Source: Paraburkholderia sp.
GTDB lineage: Bacteria; Pseudomonadota; Gammaproteobacteria; Burkholderiales; Burkholderiaceae
Direction of reading: 5' to 3'
NCBI RefSeq assembly: GCF_024281035.1
Contig: NZ_JAMXLH010000008.1
Coordinates: 1 to 64,000, forward strand
Length of the DNA: 64,000 bases
Part shown: one piece after another, positions 23,551 through 32,339 of the stretch
Position numbering within the stretch: the stretch's first letter is position 1
How the letters are laid out: each line of letters starts with the position of its first letter
Made by a program: the position numbers and the translations under genes
Notes under the pieces: generated by a model
Seen by the model: the letters and a program-made list of their open reading frames with translations, nothing else
Databases searched by the model: none
What the model was told of the DNA's origin: nothing

Positions 23551-23790
23551 ATGGACAATATCAATTCCAACAACGACTTCTCTTTGCTGACCGCTGACCA
23601 GATTCAGGGGCTGGTGGAATCTATTCAAGATGCGTTCGGTGGGGATTTTTCCCGACCAGTATTCTCAAACCATCTACTGGCACTGCTCGAAGACATTCCC
23701 GGATTCGAGACTGGCGACGCACCTGCCTCGCTGATTGAAGCCGCGTGGGCGCTGTATCGCACTGCCGAAGCGCCGGGTGGTTGTGAATGA
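23551..23790 (+). CDS. Small acidic hypothetical protein
   Basis: This 79-residue acidic helical protein (LLTADQIQGLVESIQDAFG) ends in an Ala-rich helix and ECG-like tail. Its stop overlaps the next gene's ATG by four bases, so translation is coupled. It is not a recognised family, and it is the partner of the plasmid-type protein downstream. Confidence 0.55.
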   Translation: MDNINSNNDFSLLTADQIQGLVESIQDAFGGDFSRPVFSNHLLALLEDIPGFETGDAPASLIEAAWALYRTAEAPGGCE

Positions 23791-24062
23791 TGCGACCGCT
23801 CTTCCATCTGGGCCAGGTCGTTGCGACGCGGGGCGTCTTCGTACATCTTGAACATCACGGCATTGCACCCGTTCAATACCTGACACGTCACGTCTGCGGC
23901 GATTGGGGAAGTGTGTCAGCCGAGGATGCGAAGACAAACCAGCTCGCTATCGCGCATGGCGCACGCATTCTGTCGAGCTACGACATTGCAGGAAAGCGCG
24001 TCTGGATCATCACCGAAGCAGATCGAAGCATGACGACACTGCTGTTTCCGGACGAATATTAA
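23787..24062 (+). CDS. Plasmid-associated small conserved protein
   Basis: This 91-residue protein has the pattern FHLGQVVATRG, then YLTRHVCGDWG, NQLAIAHGARILSSY, VWIITEADRSMTTLLFPDEY. I recognise this as a widespread small protein of plasmids and islands, often mislabelled as a type I restriction subunit. Its function is not established. It is coupled to the preceding gene by an ATGA overlap. A GAACCCC/GGGGTTC hairpin (24146-24170) follows. Confidence 0.65.
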   Translation: MMRPLFHLGQVVATRGVFVHLEHHGIAPVQYLTRHVCGDWGSVSAEDAKTNQLAIAHGARILSSYDIAGKRVWIITEADRSMTTLLFPDEY

Positions 24063-24396
24063 CGATGAAGGGTATGGTCCACGTCAGGTCAGACCGACTT
24101 GCAGCTTTTTAGAATTGGTGCTGGCGTGAAAACTGGCATCGCTGTGAACCCCGCATGAACAGTGGGGTTCCGTGGAGCCGAGAGAAAAACTGACGAGAGA
24201 ATGCGCGTGGATCGTGGTGTTGCTTAACGCGCTGGGGCTTGGGAAGCTGGGGTAATAGCCATTATACGACGCCCGCAGAGCGCGCTATTTTACAGGGTTT
24301 GACGTGATTACGGTAGACGGGATTTCTGGATGCTGGCGTGGAAATTGCCACTACGCGTCGCTTTCATGTCGTCAACGTGCTTTTTGCGATCGTTCG
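24063..24396. other. Boundary region of the tRNA-Gly insert
   Basis: There is no gene. It holds a hairpin (24146-24170), the tRNA-Gly fragment (24237-24279) and its weakly similar continuation up to about 24352. Confidence 0.5.
24237..24279 (-). repeat. Partial tRNA-Gly copy (5' half)
   Basis: Forty-two of 43 bases match 22246-22288. It contains the acceptor 5' strand, D-arm and part of the anticodon arm but no T-arm, so it cannot make a functional tRNA. Confidence 0.85.
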
Positions 24397-24768
24397 TCAA
24401 TGCTCCAGCACCGGGCAGAGATTCATTTCGGCGGCGACTTTCTCCAACCGCTTATCGCGCGTCCAGATCGTGACGCCGGGTTGCAGGCGCGCAGATGCCA
24501 GTAACGACGTATCAACGTAGCCAATGCCCCGGTTGAACAGGTGTTCCATCTCGATCAGGTGCATCGTCTCCTCCGGGGTAGCAACCGGCGCGCGCGGCAA
24601 ATCTAGCAAGGCGCCAAGCACCTCGTCGCGGTCGCGCAAACTACCGAGCGAAATCTCACCTACGACATACGGATGAGCCAGCACCCGCTCACCCATAAGC
24701 AGGTCAATCAGAACGGGATCCGAATGGCTGAGATGATCGATCCAGATTGATGTATCGACAAGGATCAT
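24397..24768 (-). CDS. vapC: VapC-type PIN toxin
   Basis: This 123-residue PIN-domain ribonuclease has acidic residues in ILVDTSIWIDHL (Asp5), in the VVGEISLG helix and in IGYVDTSLLA, plus the terminal TRDKRL. VapC toxins cut tRNA or rRNA when free of antitoxin. The start overlaps the stop of the vapB gene by four bases, the usual arrangement. It lies just outside the tRNA-Gly insert. Confidence 0.9.
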   Translation of the reverse strand: MILVDTSIWIDHLSHSDPVLIDLLMGERVLAHPYVVGEISLGSLRDRDEVLGALLDLPRAPVATPEETMHLIEMEHLFNRGIGYVDTSLLASARLQPGVTIWTRDKRLEKVAAEMNLCPVLEH

Positions 24769-24962
24769 TCGACGTCCTGCCGACGACGCGGTGCTGCCTT
24801 GATCCCCGGTTGACTGCCACCGAGGTTCGCGAGTCGTTTTGCGGCTTCGCGCTGGATCAGCGCCTTCAGCGCTTCGCGTACAAGAGCCGTTTTCTCTTCG
24901 ACACCCGTGTACGCTTGAGCCTTCATGACCAGGTCGTCGTCAAGGGAAATGGTGGTGCGCAT
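24765..24962 (-). CDS. vapB: VapB-type antitoxin
   Basis: This 65-residue antitoxin has an N-terminal ribbon-helix-helix-like start (MRTTISLDDDLVMKAQAYTG) and a disordered basic and acidic C terminus that would wrap VapC. GGAGG lies before ATG 24962, which fixes the start; a longer frame has no site. It is expected to repress the operon together with VapC. Confidence 0.88.
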   Translation of the reverse strand: MRTTISLDDDLVMKAQAYTGVEEKTALVREALKALIQREAAKRLANLGGSQPGIKAAPRRRQDVE

Positions 24963-25125
24963 GGGAACCTCCGCGCAATGGAGACGCACTGATTATGGCA
25001 TCAAATGATGCCCAATCTTTGTGCGCCAGGGCGTTGTCGCAGCCCCGGCGGGCATTTGCTGGTCGCGCCATCTGGTCCCTGAGCGCGCCGCGGCGCGCGC
25101 AGCGCGCACCGCAAGGCGATAGCGA

Positions 25126-25689
25126 TCAGATCCCGAAGAGCGTAAGCGAGACGACGGCGCGCGTGATCACCATCAGCAGCACCTGCACGATCACGAACAG
25201 CAGGATCGGCGAAAGATCGAGTCCGCCCATTTGCGGCAGGATGCGCCGCAGCGGGTTCAGGAACGGCGCGGTCAACTCGAACAGCACCGGCATGGCGGGC
25301 GAGCGCGGATTGAGCCACGACAGCAGCGCCATGAGGATCGTCAGCCAGAAAAGCAGGTTCAGCGCCCACTTCACGACCGTCAGCACTGCGACGATCACGA
25401 GCATCGGCAACTGGCTGACCAGATCGATGCCCCCGAGCCAGAACATCAGCAGTACGTAGACGATGGCCGCGATCAGCGCGGCCACGATGCTCGCCCAGTC
25501 GATGCCGCGCAGACCCGGGATGACGCGCCGCAACGGCAGCACGATCCAGTTGGTGACCTGTTGTACGGCGTGAGTCACGGGGTTGTAGGCGGGTACGCGC
25601 ACGAACTGCAGCCACGCGCGCAACAGCAGGGCGGCGCCGAACAATGTGAAGATCGTGTTGAGCAGAAAACGGGCGATATCGCCGAACAT
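25126..25689 (-). CDS. YggT family membrane protein
   Basis: This 187-residue inner-membrane protein has two YggT repeats, each with two hydrophobic helices and a Pro-Leu-Arg-Arg motif (PLRRVIPGLRGIDW and PLRRILPQMGGLDLSP). The family is linked to osmotic tolerance and cell shape, without a defined reaction. It is transcribed as a separate unit between vapBC and an EthD-like gene. Confidence 0.88.
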   Translation of the reverse strand: MFGDIARFLLNTIFTLFGAALLLRAWLQFVRVPAYNPVTHAVQQVTNWIVLPLRRVIPGLRGIDWASIVAALIAAIVYVLLMFWLGGIDLVSQLPMLVIVAVLTVVKWALNLLFWLTILMALLSWLNPRSPAMPVLFELTAPFLNPLRRILPQMGGLDLSPILLFVIVQVLLMVITRAVVSLTLFGI

Positions 25690-25737
25690 CGGTGTCCTTT
25701 CCTTCGTGTGGTTGAGGCCGCGCGAGCGGAGCTGAAA

Positions 25738-26058
25738 TCAGACCGATACCTTGATTTCGCTGATCAGGATCGTGCCATTTCCGCCGTCGGTGTAGTTGGG
25801 AATGTCGTCGAGAAGCGTCTGCGCGTGCGGCTGGAATGCGGCGTAGAACGCGTCGACCGTATCGAACAGGAAGTGTCCTGCGGCAACGTACGGCGGCGGT
25901 GTGTCCGGTGGCCCCGCATTGATGCTGATGTCGACCGGCCACCCCCGGAGCGCATCGCCGAAAAGACGCGCAGCGAGCGGCATGTGCCGCGTGGTGTAGT
26001 ACTCGCTGTCGAAGCGCCCGTTCTGACGGTGCGGATAAAGGATGCTGACCTTGATCAT
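25738..26058 (-). CDS. EthD-family protein
   Basis: This 106-residue protein has a dimeric alpha/beta-barrel fold. Motifs are VSILYPHRQNGRFDSEYYTTRHMPLA and the C-terminal YTDGGNGTILISEI. EthD was named from an ethyl tert-butyl ether gene cluster, but most members are of unknown role. The start at 26058 is the family start; the longer upstream frame is Arg-rich shadow. Confidence 0.8.
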   Translation of the reverse strand: MIKVSILYPHRQNGRFDSEYYTTRHMPLAARLFGDALRGWPVDISINAGPPDTPPPYVAAGHFLFDTVDAFYAAFQPHAQTLLDDIPNYTDGGNGTILISEIKVSV

Positions 26059-26724
26059 TGTGCGTTCTCGTCGGTGAATCCCCTGGCGTAGCGGGCGCCG
26101 CGTGGTCCGGCGGCGCGCGCGCCGTTGCCACATTACCACGGCTTTTGCCGGTGCAGTGCGCTTCGGCGTGCGGCGTCGCGCCGGCGCCCTTTTATCGAGC
26201 ATCAAGCTCGACCTTTTTTGAGGTAACCGGGTAAAGTTGTTCCACTCCGTCGCGTTGGAGCGCCGCTGTGGAAGCGGCCGGACGAAGCCGGCACAAAGCG
26301 CGCACAAAGCACTGGCAAGGCGCCCCAGCCACGCTCTGTTCGCTGTCGTACCGATGCGCGGCGCCGGGTGCGGCTAAAACGATTATTCGGGAGAGGCACC
26401 ATGGGCTGCCGCCCACGCCGGATGGCAGTCCGGCGATCAGGGAAAAAGAACGGTGCGCGGTGCATCGGTGGCACAAGGCGCGGCGCGCGCCGAGATTGCT
26501 GACAGGATGCAGTCGCGACACGGGAGATGACGGCATGAACGCACGCGCGGCGTGGACGACGCGCGTGCGGCATGCGGATGGGTACACGGGGTGCTTCGGT
26601 GCGGCTATCTCGCAACACTGCAGCCGACGCCCCGGATTTTGCGCACAATACTTTCCAGGGTTTCGGTTTTTGCTGTCGGAGTCGTGCGTTGTTTCCTGTC
26701 GGTAGTCCGATTCGGGAGTCCACC
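26059..26724. other. Long intergenic region without a convincing gene
   Basis: Several overlapping frames are open because of high GC, but all are rich in Arg, Cys and His and lack ribosome sites. No tRNA or clear repeat is seen. Confidence 0.45.
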
Positions 26725-26886
26725 ATGAGCATCTTTGCTTACCGGAAGCATCTGCGGTTTCTTACACCTGGCCAGCGCCGCCGTTGGTGGGATCAGAAAA
26801 AGCGCCTGAAGCCCAGGGTGCAGATCAGCGGCGCCTATGTTCCCCCGAACGTCATACGCGAGTTCACCTATGTGAAGGTCGGATGA
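26725..26886 (+). CDS. Small basic hypothetical protein
   Basis: This 53-residue protein (MSIFAYRKHLRFLTPGQRRR ... REFTYVKVG) is strongly basic with two Trp in a row. GGGAG lies seven bases before ATG, and a hairpin follows 43 bases after the stop. This compact unit with its own site and terminator supports a real gene. There is no known family. Confidence 0.55.
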   Translation: MSIFAYRKHLRFLTPGQRRRWWDQKKRLKPRVQISGAYVPPNVIREFTYVKVG

Positions 26887-26928
26887 CGCCGGATGAGCGG
26901 CCCGCCGCCGCCGTCTGCGCAAACAAGC

Positions 26929-26954
26929 GATGCCCGGTTCCCGACCGGGCATCG
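26929..26954 (+). terminator. Hairpin after the 53-residue gene
   Basis: CGATGCCCGGT and ACCGGGCATCG form an 11-bp stem with a 4-base loop. The T-rich tail is weak (TCGTTTA). Confidence 0.6.
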
Positions 26955-27292
26955 TCGTTTATGCGCCACGTTACGGGCTACATTTGCCACCGGTTCGGGC
27001 CGATTTTGTAATCAATCTTTACCGCACTGGTTGCCACGCCGCGCCGTTTTGACCGCCACAACGACCGCGCCGCACCACGGATGACAATCCAGGCCTCGGC
27101 AGAGCCTTTCCAGGGGCTTTCACGGATGACGTTGCGCCGCTTCGCTGGGGCGGCGCGCCGCGAGGCATGAGGACGGGATTGCAATTTGCAACAAATGGCC
27201 AGCGCTGGCACGCTGCGTTTTCGATACATTGGAATCGCAAGTTGTGCCCGTCATGTGAATTGGCGCCGTTGTCGGCTGTCAGGAGAAGGGAA
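26955..27292. other. Intergenic region upstream of the PXPV gene
   Basis: There is no gene or strong repeat; it presumably holds the promoter of the PXPV-repeat gene. TTGCAA-rich sequence lies near 27180-27190. Confidence 0.35.
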
Positions 27293-27589
27293 GTGAAAAA
27301 GACCGTTTCGTTTATCGTTGCCGCTGCGCTGGGTCTGGGGCTCGTCAGCGCAGCCGAGGCGCATGTTTCGGTGGGCATCGGTATCGGCATTCCGGTCGCG
27401 CCTGCGTATCCGGTGTACGCCGAGCCGGTCTATGTGCCGCCGCCCGTCGTCTATGCCCCGCCGGTCGTCTACGCGCCGCCTGGGGTGGTGGTTGGCGGTT
27501 ACTGGGGCGGGGGTCCGTACTGGCATCGTCCGTACGGCGGCTACTATCGCGGCTATCACGGCTATCGCGGTCACTACCGTCGTTGGTGA
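27293..27589 (+). CDS. Secreted PXPV-repeat protein
   Basis: This 98-residue protein has a signal peptide (KKTVSFIVAAALGLGLVSAAEA), then a segment of Pro-Val-Tyr repeats (PVYAEPVYVPPPVVYAPP) and a Gly/Tyr/His/Arg-rich tail. GTG at 27293 is chosen because AGGAGAAGG lies just upstream. PXPV-type proteins are common and abundant in Burkholderia envelopes; their role is unknown. The Tyr-rich tail suggests a surface-associated or matrix protein. Confidence 0.75.
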   Translation: MKKTVSFIVAAALGLGLVSAAEAHVSVGIGIGIPVAPAYPVYAEPVYVPPPVVYAPPVVYAPPGVVVGGYWGGGPYWHRPYGGYYRGYHGYRGHYRRW

Positions 27590-27725
27590 CATGTCGTTGG
27601 TGACATGGGCGGCGGCTGCCGCCCTGCACCATGTGCTGTGCGCTACGGCGTAACGCAGGCTCGTGCCGCGTTGCGCCGTTTGCTTTTTTCCTCCGCGTAG
27701 TTGTGGTTGCGCCGGTCGCGTGCGC

Positions 27726-28394
27726 TCAGGACGCGCCCTGGAGGATCAGATCGCGATAGCCGTGGACGATCACGCTATACGAGAAGTACGCGAACAGCAG
27801 CGCCGAAAAGACATGGCACGCGCGCAGCAATCCGGCGCCGGCGCGTTTGCGCCCGTGGCTCGCGAGGCCGCAGACAAAGCCTGTCCAGCCGAGTCCGCCG
27901 AGAAAGAACCCCGAGAGGAACAGGGCGGCCGAGCCCGCGCTGGTTGCGCCTGTTTTGGCGATCAGCGCGCCGCCGACGGCCGCGAACCAGAGAATGGCGC
28001 TCGGCGACGAGAGCGCGAGCAGCACGCCGCGTAGAAAGCTGCGCCACGGATCCGGATTGGGCGAGGCCGGATCCGCTTCCCCTTCGACAGGCGGCGCGGC
28101 CGCCGGATTGAGCGCTTCGCGCGCCATCTTCCAGGTGAGCATCAGCAAAATGGCCGAGCCGCCGATCCACACGATCCAGCGCACCGCGTCGAACTGCAGC
28201 AGTGCCGCCATACCCGCAAGCGCGAGCGCGGCATAGATGAGATCGCCGAAACACGAGCCGAGGCCGAGCCAGAAACCCGCGCGAAAGCCGTGCGAGAGCG
28301 TGAGCGAGATGATCGCGACGTTGACGAGACCGATATCAAGGCAGAGCGAAAGCGAGAGAAAAAAGCCGTCGGAAAGCAGGGAAAGATGGTGCAT
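27726..28394 (-). CDS. LysE/RhtB family exporter
   Basis: This 222-residue inner-membrane protein has six hydrophobic helices and the N-terminal GFFLSLSLCLDIGLVNVAII region of LysE-type amino-acid efflux pumps. A Pro/Glu-rich loop (PAAAPPVEGEADPASPNPDP) separates the two halves. The substrate is unknown. It is transcribed alone, with the same direction as gabD but about 150 bases apart. Confidence 0.85.
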   Translation of the reverse strand: MHHLSLLSDGFFLSLSLCLDIGLVNVAIISLTLSHGFRAGFWLGLGSCFGDLIYAALALAGMAALLQFDAVRWIVWIGGSAILLMLTWKMAREALNPAAAPPVEGEADPASPNPDPWRSFLRGVLLALSSPSAILWFAAVGGALIAKTGATSAGSAALFLSGFFLGGLGWTGFVCGLASHGRKRAGAGLLRACHVFSALLFAYFSYSVIVHGYRDLILQGAS

Positions 28395-28546
28395 TAAAGC
28401 GATTTCTTGTTCGTATGAGCGAGGCGTTCGGTCGCCCGGATTTTGTTGTGTCCGCCACGATATCGCAACGATATCGCACGCGTGCGCTCCCCGCCGCGTC
28501 TGCGGGCGCGCGCGTTACGGCAGCGCCGATAGTAAGCGTTCAGTCC

Positions 28547-30019
28547 TCAAACGCCGATACACAGGTATTTCAGTTCGACATACTCGTCGATGCCGTATTT
28601 CGAGCCCTCGCGGCCGAACCCCGATTGCTTTACGCCGCCGAACGGCGCCACCTCGTTCGAGATGAGTCCCGTGTTGATGCCGACCATGCCGTATTCGAGC
28701 GCCTCGGCCACGCGCCACACACGGCCGATGTCGCGGCTGTAGAAATACGCGGCGAGACCGAATTCCGTGTCGTTCGCGAGCGCGACAGCTTCCGCTTCGT
28801 CGCTGAAGCGGAACACCGCGGCCACCGGGCCGAACGTCTCTTCCCGCGCGATCAGCATGTCGCGTGTGACGTTCGCGAGCACAGTCGGTTCGACGAAACG
28901 GCCCTCGCGCACGCTGCCGCCGGTGACCAGCGTCGCGCCTTTCGCACTCGCATCGTCGATATGCAGTGCGACTTTTTCGACTGCGGCGTCGTCGATCAGC
29001 GGGCCTTGCGTCACGCCCGCCTCGAAGCCGTTGCCGACGCGGATCCTGCGCGACGCCGCAGCGAGCTTTTCGACGAACGCGTCGTAGATTGAATCGTGCG
29101 CATAGAAACAGTTCGTGCAGACGCAGGTCTGGCCCGCGTTGCGATACTTCGAAATCACGGCACCTTCGACGGCTGCGTCGATATCGGCGTCGTCGAAGAC
29201 GATGAACGGCGCGTGGCCGCCGAGTTCGAGCGCGATTTTCTTGACCGTCGGCGCGCATTGCTGCATGAGGATGCGGCCCACCGGCGTCGATCCGGTAAAC
29301 GACAGATGCCGCACGACGTCGCTCTCGCACAATGCCTGGCCGACCTCGATCGAATTCGCCGCGTCGGCTGTCACGACGTTGAACACGCCGCGCGGCACGC
29401 CCGCGCGCTGCGCGAGTTCCGCGAGCGCGAGCGCGCAGAGCGGCGTTTGCTCGGCGGGCTTCACGACGATCGTGCAGCCCGCCGCGATCGCGGGTGCGAC
29501 TTTACGCGTGATCATCGCGATCGGGAAATTCCACGGCGTGATGGAAGCGCACACGCCGATCGGCTGCTTCAGGACCATTAACTTTCTGTCGGCGGCGGGA
29601 CTCGCGAGAACGTCGCCGTTCACGCGCTTCGCTTCTTCAGCGAACCATTCGAGGAACGACGCGCCGTAGGTGACTTCGCCGCGCGCTTCCGCAAGCGGCT
29701 TGCCTTGCTCGGCGGTCATGATCGTGGCGAGGTCGTCGGCGTGTTCGATCACGAGATCGAACCAGTGGCGCAGGATCGCCGCGCGCGCCTTGCCGGTTTT
29801 CGCGCTCCACGCGGGCAGGGCGGCGTGCGCGGCGGCGATTGCGCGTTTTGCCTCGTCGGCGCCGAGGTCAGGGACGCGCGCGATCTCCGTGTTGTCGGCG
29901 GGGTCGAGCACGGCGAAGTCCGTCGTGCTGCCGCTCCATTCGCCGTCGATGTAGGCGCGTGTCTTGAAGAGGGCGGGGTCCTTCAGCTGCGTGAGGCGCT
30001 CCGTTGCGGACAGAATCAT
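28547..30019 (-). CDS. gabD: NAD(P)-dependent succinate-semialdehyde dehydrogenase
   Basis: This 490-residue aldehyde dehydrogenase oxidises succinate semialdehyde to succinate, the last step of the GABA shunt. The catalytic Glu lies in LELGGHAPFIVF, the catalytic Cys in NAGQTCVCTN, and the cofactor loop in FTGSTPVGR. Length and the C-terminal EYVELKYLCIGV match GabD rather than other ALDH groups. No gabT or gabP lies nearby, so specificity is inferred from family likeness. Confidence 0.9.
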   Translation of the reverse strand: MILSATERLTQLKDPALFKTRAYIDGEWSGSTTDFAVLDPADNTEIARVPDLGADEAKRAIAAAHAALPAWSAKTGKARAAILRHWFDLVIEHADDLATIMTAEQGKPLAEARGEVTYGASFLEWFAEEAKRVNGDVLASPAADRKLMVLKQPIGVCASITPWNFPIAMITRKVAPAIAAGCTIVVKPAEQTPLCALALAELAQRAGVPRGVFNVVTADAANSIEVGQALCESDVVRHLSFTGSTPVGRILMQQCAPTVKKIALELGGHAPFIVFDDADIDAAVEGAVISKYRNAGQTCVCTNCFYAHDSIYDAFVEKLAAASRRIRVGNGFEAGVTQGPLIDDAAVEKVALHIDDASAKGATLVTGGSVREGRFVEPTVLANVTRDMLIAREETFGPVAAVFRFSDEAEAVALANDTEFGLAAYFYSRDIGRVWRVAEALEYGMVGINTGLISNEVAPFGGVKQSGFGREGSKYGIDEYVELKYLCIGV

Positions 30020-30130
30020 CTTCGTGTCTCCTGAGTGCGTCGGCGGCGCGGCGGCTGTCGCGTCGTCTGTCGATACGTGCCGTGCCCGGTGCGCGGCGCA
30101 TATCGACGCGGCTCAAAGACGCGCTTCGCC

Positions 30131-31699
30131 TCAGAGCCCCAGTTCGTCGTAAAGCCGGTCGACGCGCGCCTTCACGCTGGCGTCCATCGAGATGGCGCGG
30201 CCCCATTCGCGCGTGGTCTCGCCGGGCCACTTGTTGGTCGCGTCGAGACCCATTTTCGAGCCGAGCCCGGCCACCGGCGACGCAAAGTCGAGATAGTCGA
30301 TCGGCGTGTTCTCGACGAGCACGGTATCGCGCGCGGGGTCGATGCGCGTCGTGATTGCCCAGATTACTTCCTTCCAGTCGCGGATATTCACATCATCGTC
30401 GACCACGACAATGAACTTTGTATACATGAATTGGCGCAAGAAGCTCCAGACGCCGAACATCACGCGTTTTGCGTGCCCGGGATAGCTCTTCTTCATCTGC
30501 ACGATCGCCATGCGATAGCTGCAGCCCTCGGGCGGCAGATAGAAGTCGGTGATCTCGGGAAACTGTTTCTGCAACAGGGGCACGAACACTTCGTTGAGCG
30601 CGACGCCGAGCACGGCGGGCTCGTCGGGCGGCTTGCCGGTGTAGGTGGAGTGATAGATCGCGTCGCGGCGCATGGTGATGCGCTCGACCGTGAAGACGGG
30701 GAACCACTCCTGTTCGTTGTAGTAACCCGTATGGTCGCCGTAGGGACCTTCGAGCGCATGCTCGTAAGCGGCGCTCGCGCCTTTCGACGGGCGCGGCGGC
30801 GCACCGGCGGGCGCCGGAGCCGGTGCGCCGGCCTGCGGATGGATGAAGCCTTCCAGCACGATTTCGGCGCGCGCGGGCACCTGCAGCGTATCGACGCCCG
30901 GCGTCAGGCACTTCGCGAGTTCGGTGCGCGCGCCGCGCAGCAGGCCGGCGAACTGGTATTCGGAGAGCGTGTCGGGCACGGGCGTGACCGCGCCGAGGAT
31001 GGTCGCCGGATCGGCGCCGAGCACGACGGCAACCGGATACGGCTTGCCGGGGTTCTTCAGCGCGAACTCGCGGAAGTCGAGAGCGCCGCCGCGGTGCGCG
31101 AGCCAGCGCATGATGAGCTGGTTGCGGCCGATGAGCTGCTGGCGGTAAATGCCGAGGTTCTGGCGCGTCTTGTTCGGCCCGCGCGTGACGGTGAGGCCCC
31201 AGGTGACGAGCGGACCCGCGTCGCCGGGCCAGCAGGTCTGGATCGGGAGCCTGTTGAGATCGACATCGTCGCCTTCCCAGACGATTTCCTGGCAGGGCGG
31301 CGAGCTGACCGTCTTCGGCGCCATGTCCCACACGGCTTTCACGAGCGTGAAGAGCTTGCCGGTGTCTTTGAGACCGCGCGGCGGCTCGGGCTCCTTCAGC
31401 GTGGACAGCAGACGCCCGACGTCGCGCAGCGACTCGAGCGCGGCGCCGTCGCCAGCGCCCTCCGGCGTATCGATGCCCATGCCGAGTGCGACGCGGCGCG
31501 GCGTGCCGAACAGGTTGCCGAGCACCGGGAATGCATGGGTCGAACGGTTCTCGAACAGCAGTGCCGGACCGCCCTTGCGCAAGACGCGGTCGCACAGTTC
31601 AGTCATTTCCAGCACCGGGGAGACGGCTTGCGGCACGCGGCGCAATTCGCCGAGCGTCTCGAGGCGACCGACGAAGTCGCGCAGGTCTTTGTATTTCAT
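30131..31699 (-). CDS. ubiD: 3-octaprenyl-4-hydroxybenzoate carboxy-lyase
   Basis: This 522-residue prenylated-FMN decarboxylase acts in ubiquinone synthesis. Motifs include [19 protein letters not shown] at the N terminus, the NLGIYRQQ and IMRWLAHRG blocks, and the [11 protein letters not shown] segment, with the conserved acidic and Arg residues in place. A Pro/Ala-rich insertion of about 25 residues (near 330-350) is unusual. ATG 31699 is the family start. An in-frame Pro-rich upstream extension exists but is built from a 12-bp DNA repeat and is probably untranslated. The flavin prenyltransferase UbiX is not in the window. Confidence 0.92.
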   Translation of the reverse strand: MKYKDLRDFVGRLETLGELRRVPQAVSPVLEMTELCDRVLRKGGPALLFENRSTHAFPVLGNLFGTPRRVALGMGIDTPEGAGDGAALESLRDVGRLLSTLKEPEPPRGLKDTGKLFTLVKAVWDMAPKTVSSPPCQEIVWEGDDVDLNRLPIQTCWPGDAGPLVTWGLTVTRGPNKTRQNLGIYRQQLIGRNQLIMRWLAHRGGALDFREFALKNPGKPYPVAVVLGADPATILGAVTPVPDTLSEYQFAGLLRGARTELAKCLTPGVDTLQVPARAEIVLEGFIHPQAGAPAPAPAGAPPRPSKGASAAYEHALEGPYGDHTGYYNEQEWFPVFTVERITMRRDAIYHSTYTGKPPDEPAVLGVALNEVFVPLLQKQFPEITDFYLPPEGCSYRMAIVQMKKSYPGHAKRVMFGVWSFLRQFMYTKFIVVVDDDVNIRDWKEVIWAITTRIDPARDTVLVENTPIDYLDFASPVAGLGSKMGLDATNKWPGETTREWGRAISMDASVKARVDRLYDELGL

Positions 31700-31740
31700 C
31701 TGGAGCGAGTGAATGGCCGGGGCCGCATGAGGCGGCTGGG

Positions 31741-31788
31741 GCTGCGGGTTGGGCTGCGGGTTGGGCCGCGGATTGGGCCGCGGATCGG
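31741..31788. repeat. 12-bp tandem repeat upstream of ubiD
   Basis: There are four units: GCTGCGGGTTGG twice, then GCCGCGGATTGG and GCCGCGGATCGG. The unit length keeps the ubiD frame open, giving Pro-Arg/Gln/Asn repeats if translated. Confidence 0.8.
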
Positions 31789-31970
31789 GCCGCCGTCGCC
31801 GGACGTGGCAGGCAGACGCGGCAATTCGATTGTCGATTTTACATGTGTTGGCTGGCACACGCTGCCGGACACAATGCGTAATGGGCCGGAAACGCGCTTG
31901 GGGTATCGGCCCCGACGGAATGAACGCTGTTCATTATTACAAATAGTCATAACTACGAGGTTCTATAGTA

Positions 31971-31998
31971 TTGACGATCTATAAAACGCTGCTAGAAT
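31971..31998 (+). promoter_or_regulatory. Sigma-70 promoter of the transglycosylase leader
   Basis: TTGACG, 16 bases, TAGAAT on the plus strand. Transcription from here would give a leader of about 335 nt before the ATG at 32340. Confidence 0.6.
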
Positions 31999-32339
31999 CC
32001 GCACACACTGGTTGCAGGGCTTGCAATTTTTAACCACCGTCCCGGTCCTTCAGACGCGATGCGTCGCCGTCAAGCCGACTCCCTGCACGGCTTCATACGG
32101 TCTAGATAAGTAGTCTTCGCCAGCGCGCCTTTGCGCTGGCTGTTCGCGTGAGAACTCCTGAGCGCGCCCCTGGCGTGCCGCCGTATGTAATACAGGAGGA
32201 GTTCCACCCACGGCGTACTTGCCGTTTTCCCGACGCCGCTGCCGCACCAGCCAGGGCGCGCGGCGTCTTGATCCTGCAATGGGTAGTTGGCGATTGGCCG
32301 CCCCGTCTGCCGGATCATGCACCATGGGGAGATCTGTAG
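31999..32339 (+). ncRNA. Long structured 5' leader upstream of the lytic transglycosylase gene
   Basis: TGCAGGG and CCCTGCA (near 32014 and 32088) can form a 7-bp closing stem around a hairpin GACGC-GAT-GCGTC. A further stem GCCAGCGC/GCGCTGGC lies at 32119-32140. AGGAGG occurs at about 32194 without a start codon at normal distance. It may be a cis-regulatory RNA, a small RNA or just a leader. I do not recognise a known riboswitch class. Confidence 0.35.

Larger units (their letters stand above)
22286..24279. mobile_element. Small insert at tRNA-Gly carrying an Mrr restriction gene
   Basis: Bases 22246-22288 (tRNA-Gly from its anticodon loop to its 5' end and three bases beyond) recur at 24237-24279 with one mismatch, 1991 bp apart. 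Weaker similarity continues for another 70 bp in both copies. Between them lie an Mrr-type endonuclease gene and a pair of small plasmid-type genes, all with lower GC than the neighbours. No integrase is present, so the insert is either a remnant or moved with help in trans. Confidence 0.6.

Noticed and set aside
24237..24279. A second tRNA-Gly gene
   Set aside because: Only the 5' half is present; the T-arm and 3' acceptor strand are missing.
26202..26732. Long minus- and plus-strand open frames (up to 176 codons) in 26059-26724
   Set aside because: They overlap each other on both strands, are rich in Arg, Cys and His, and have no ribosome sites; typical chance frames in high-GC DNA.
32148..32339. 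63-codon frame starting with GTG in the transglycosylase leader, ending right at the ATG
   Set aside because: Product is Pro/Arg-rich with no site before the GTG; the tight end-to-start junction is suggestive but not enough.
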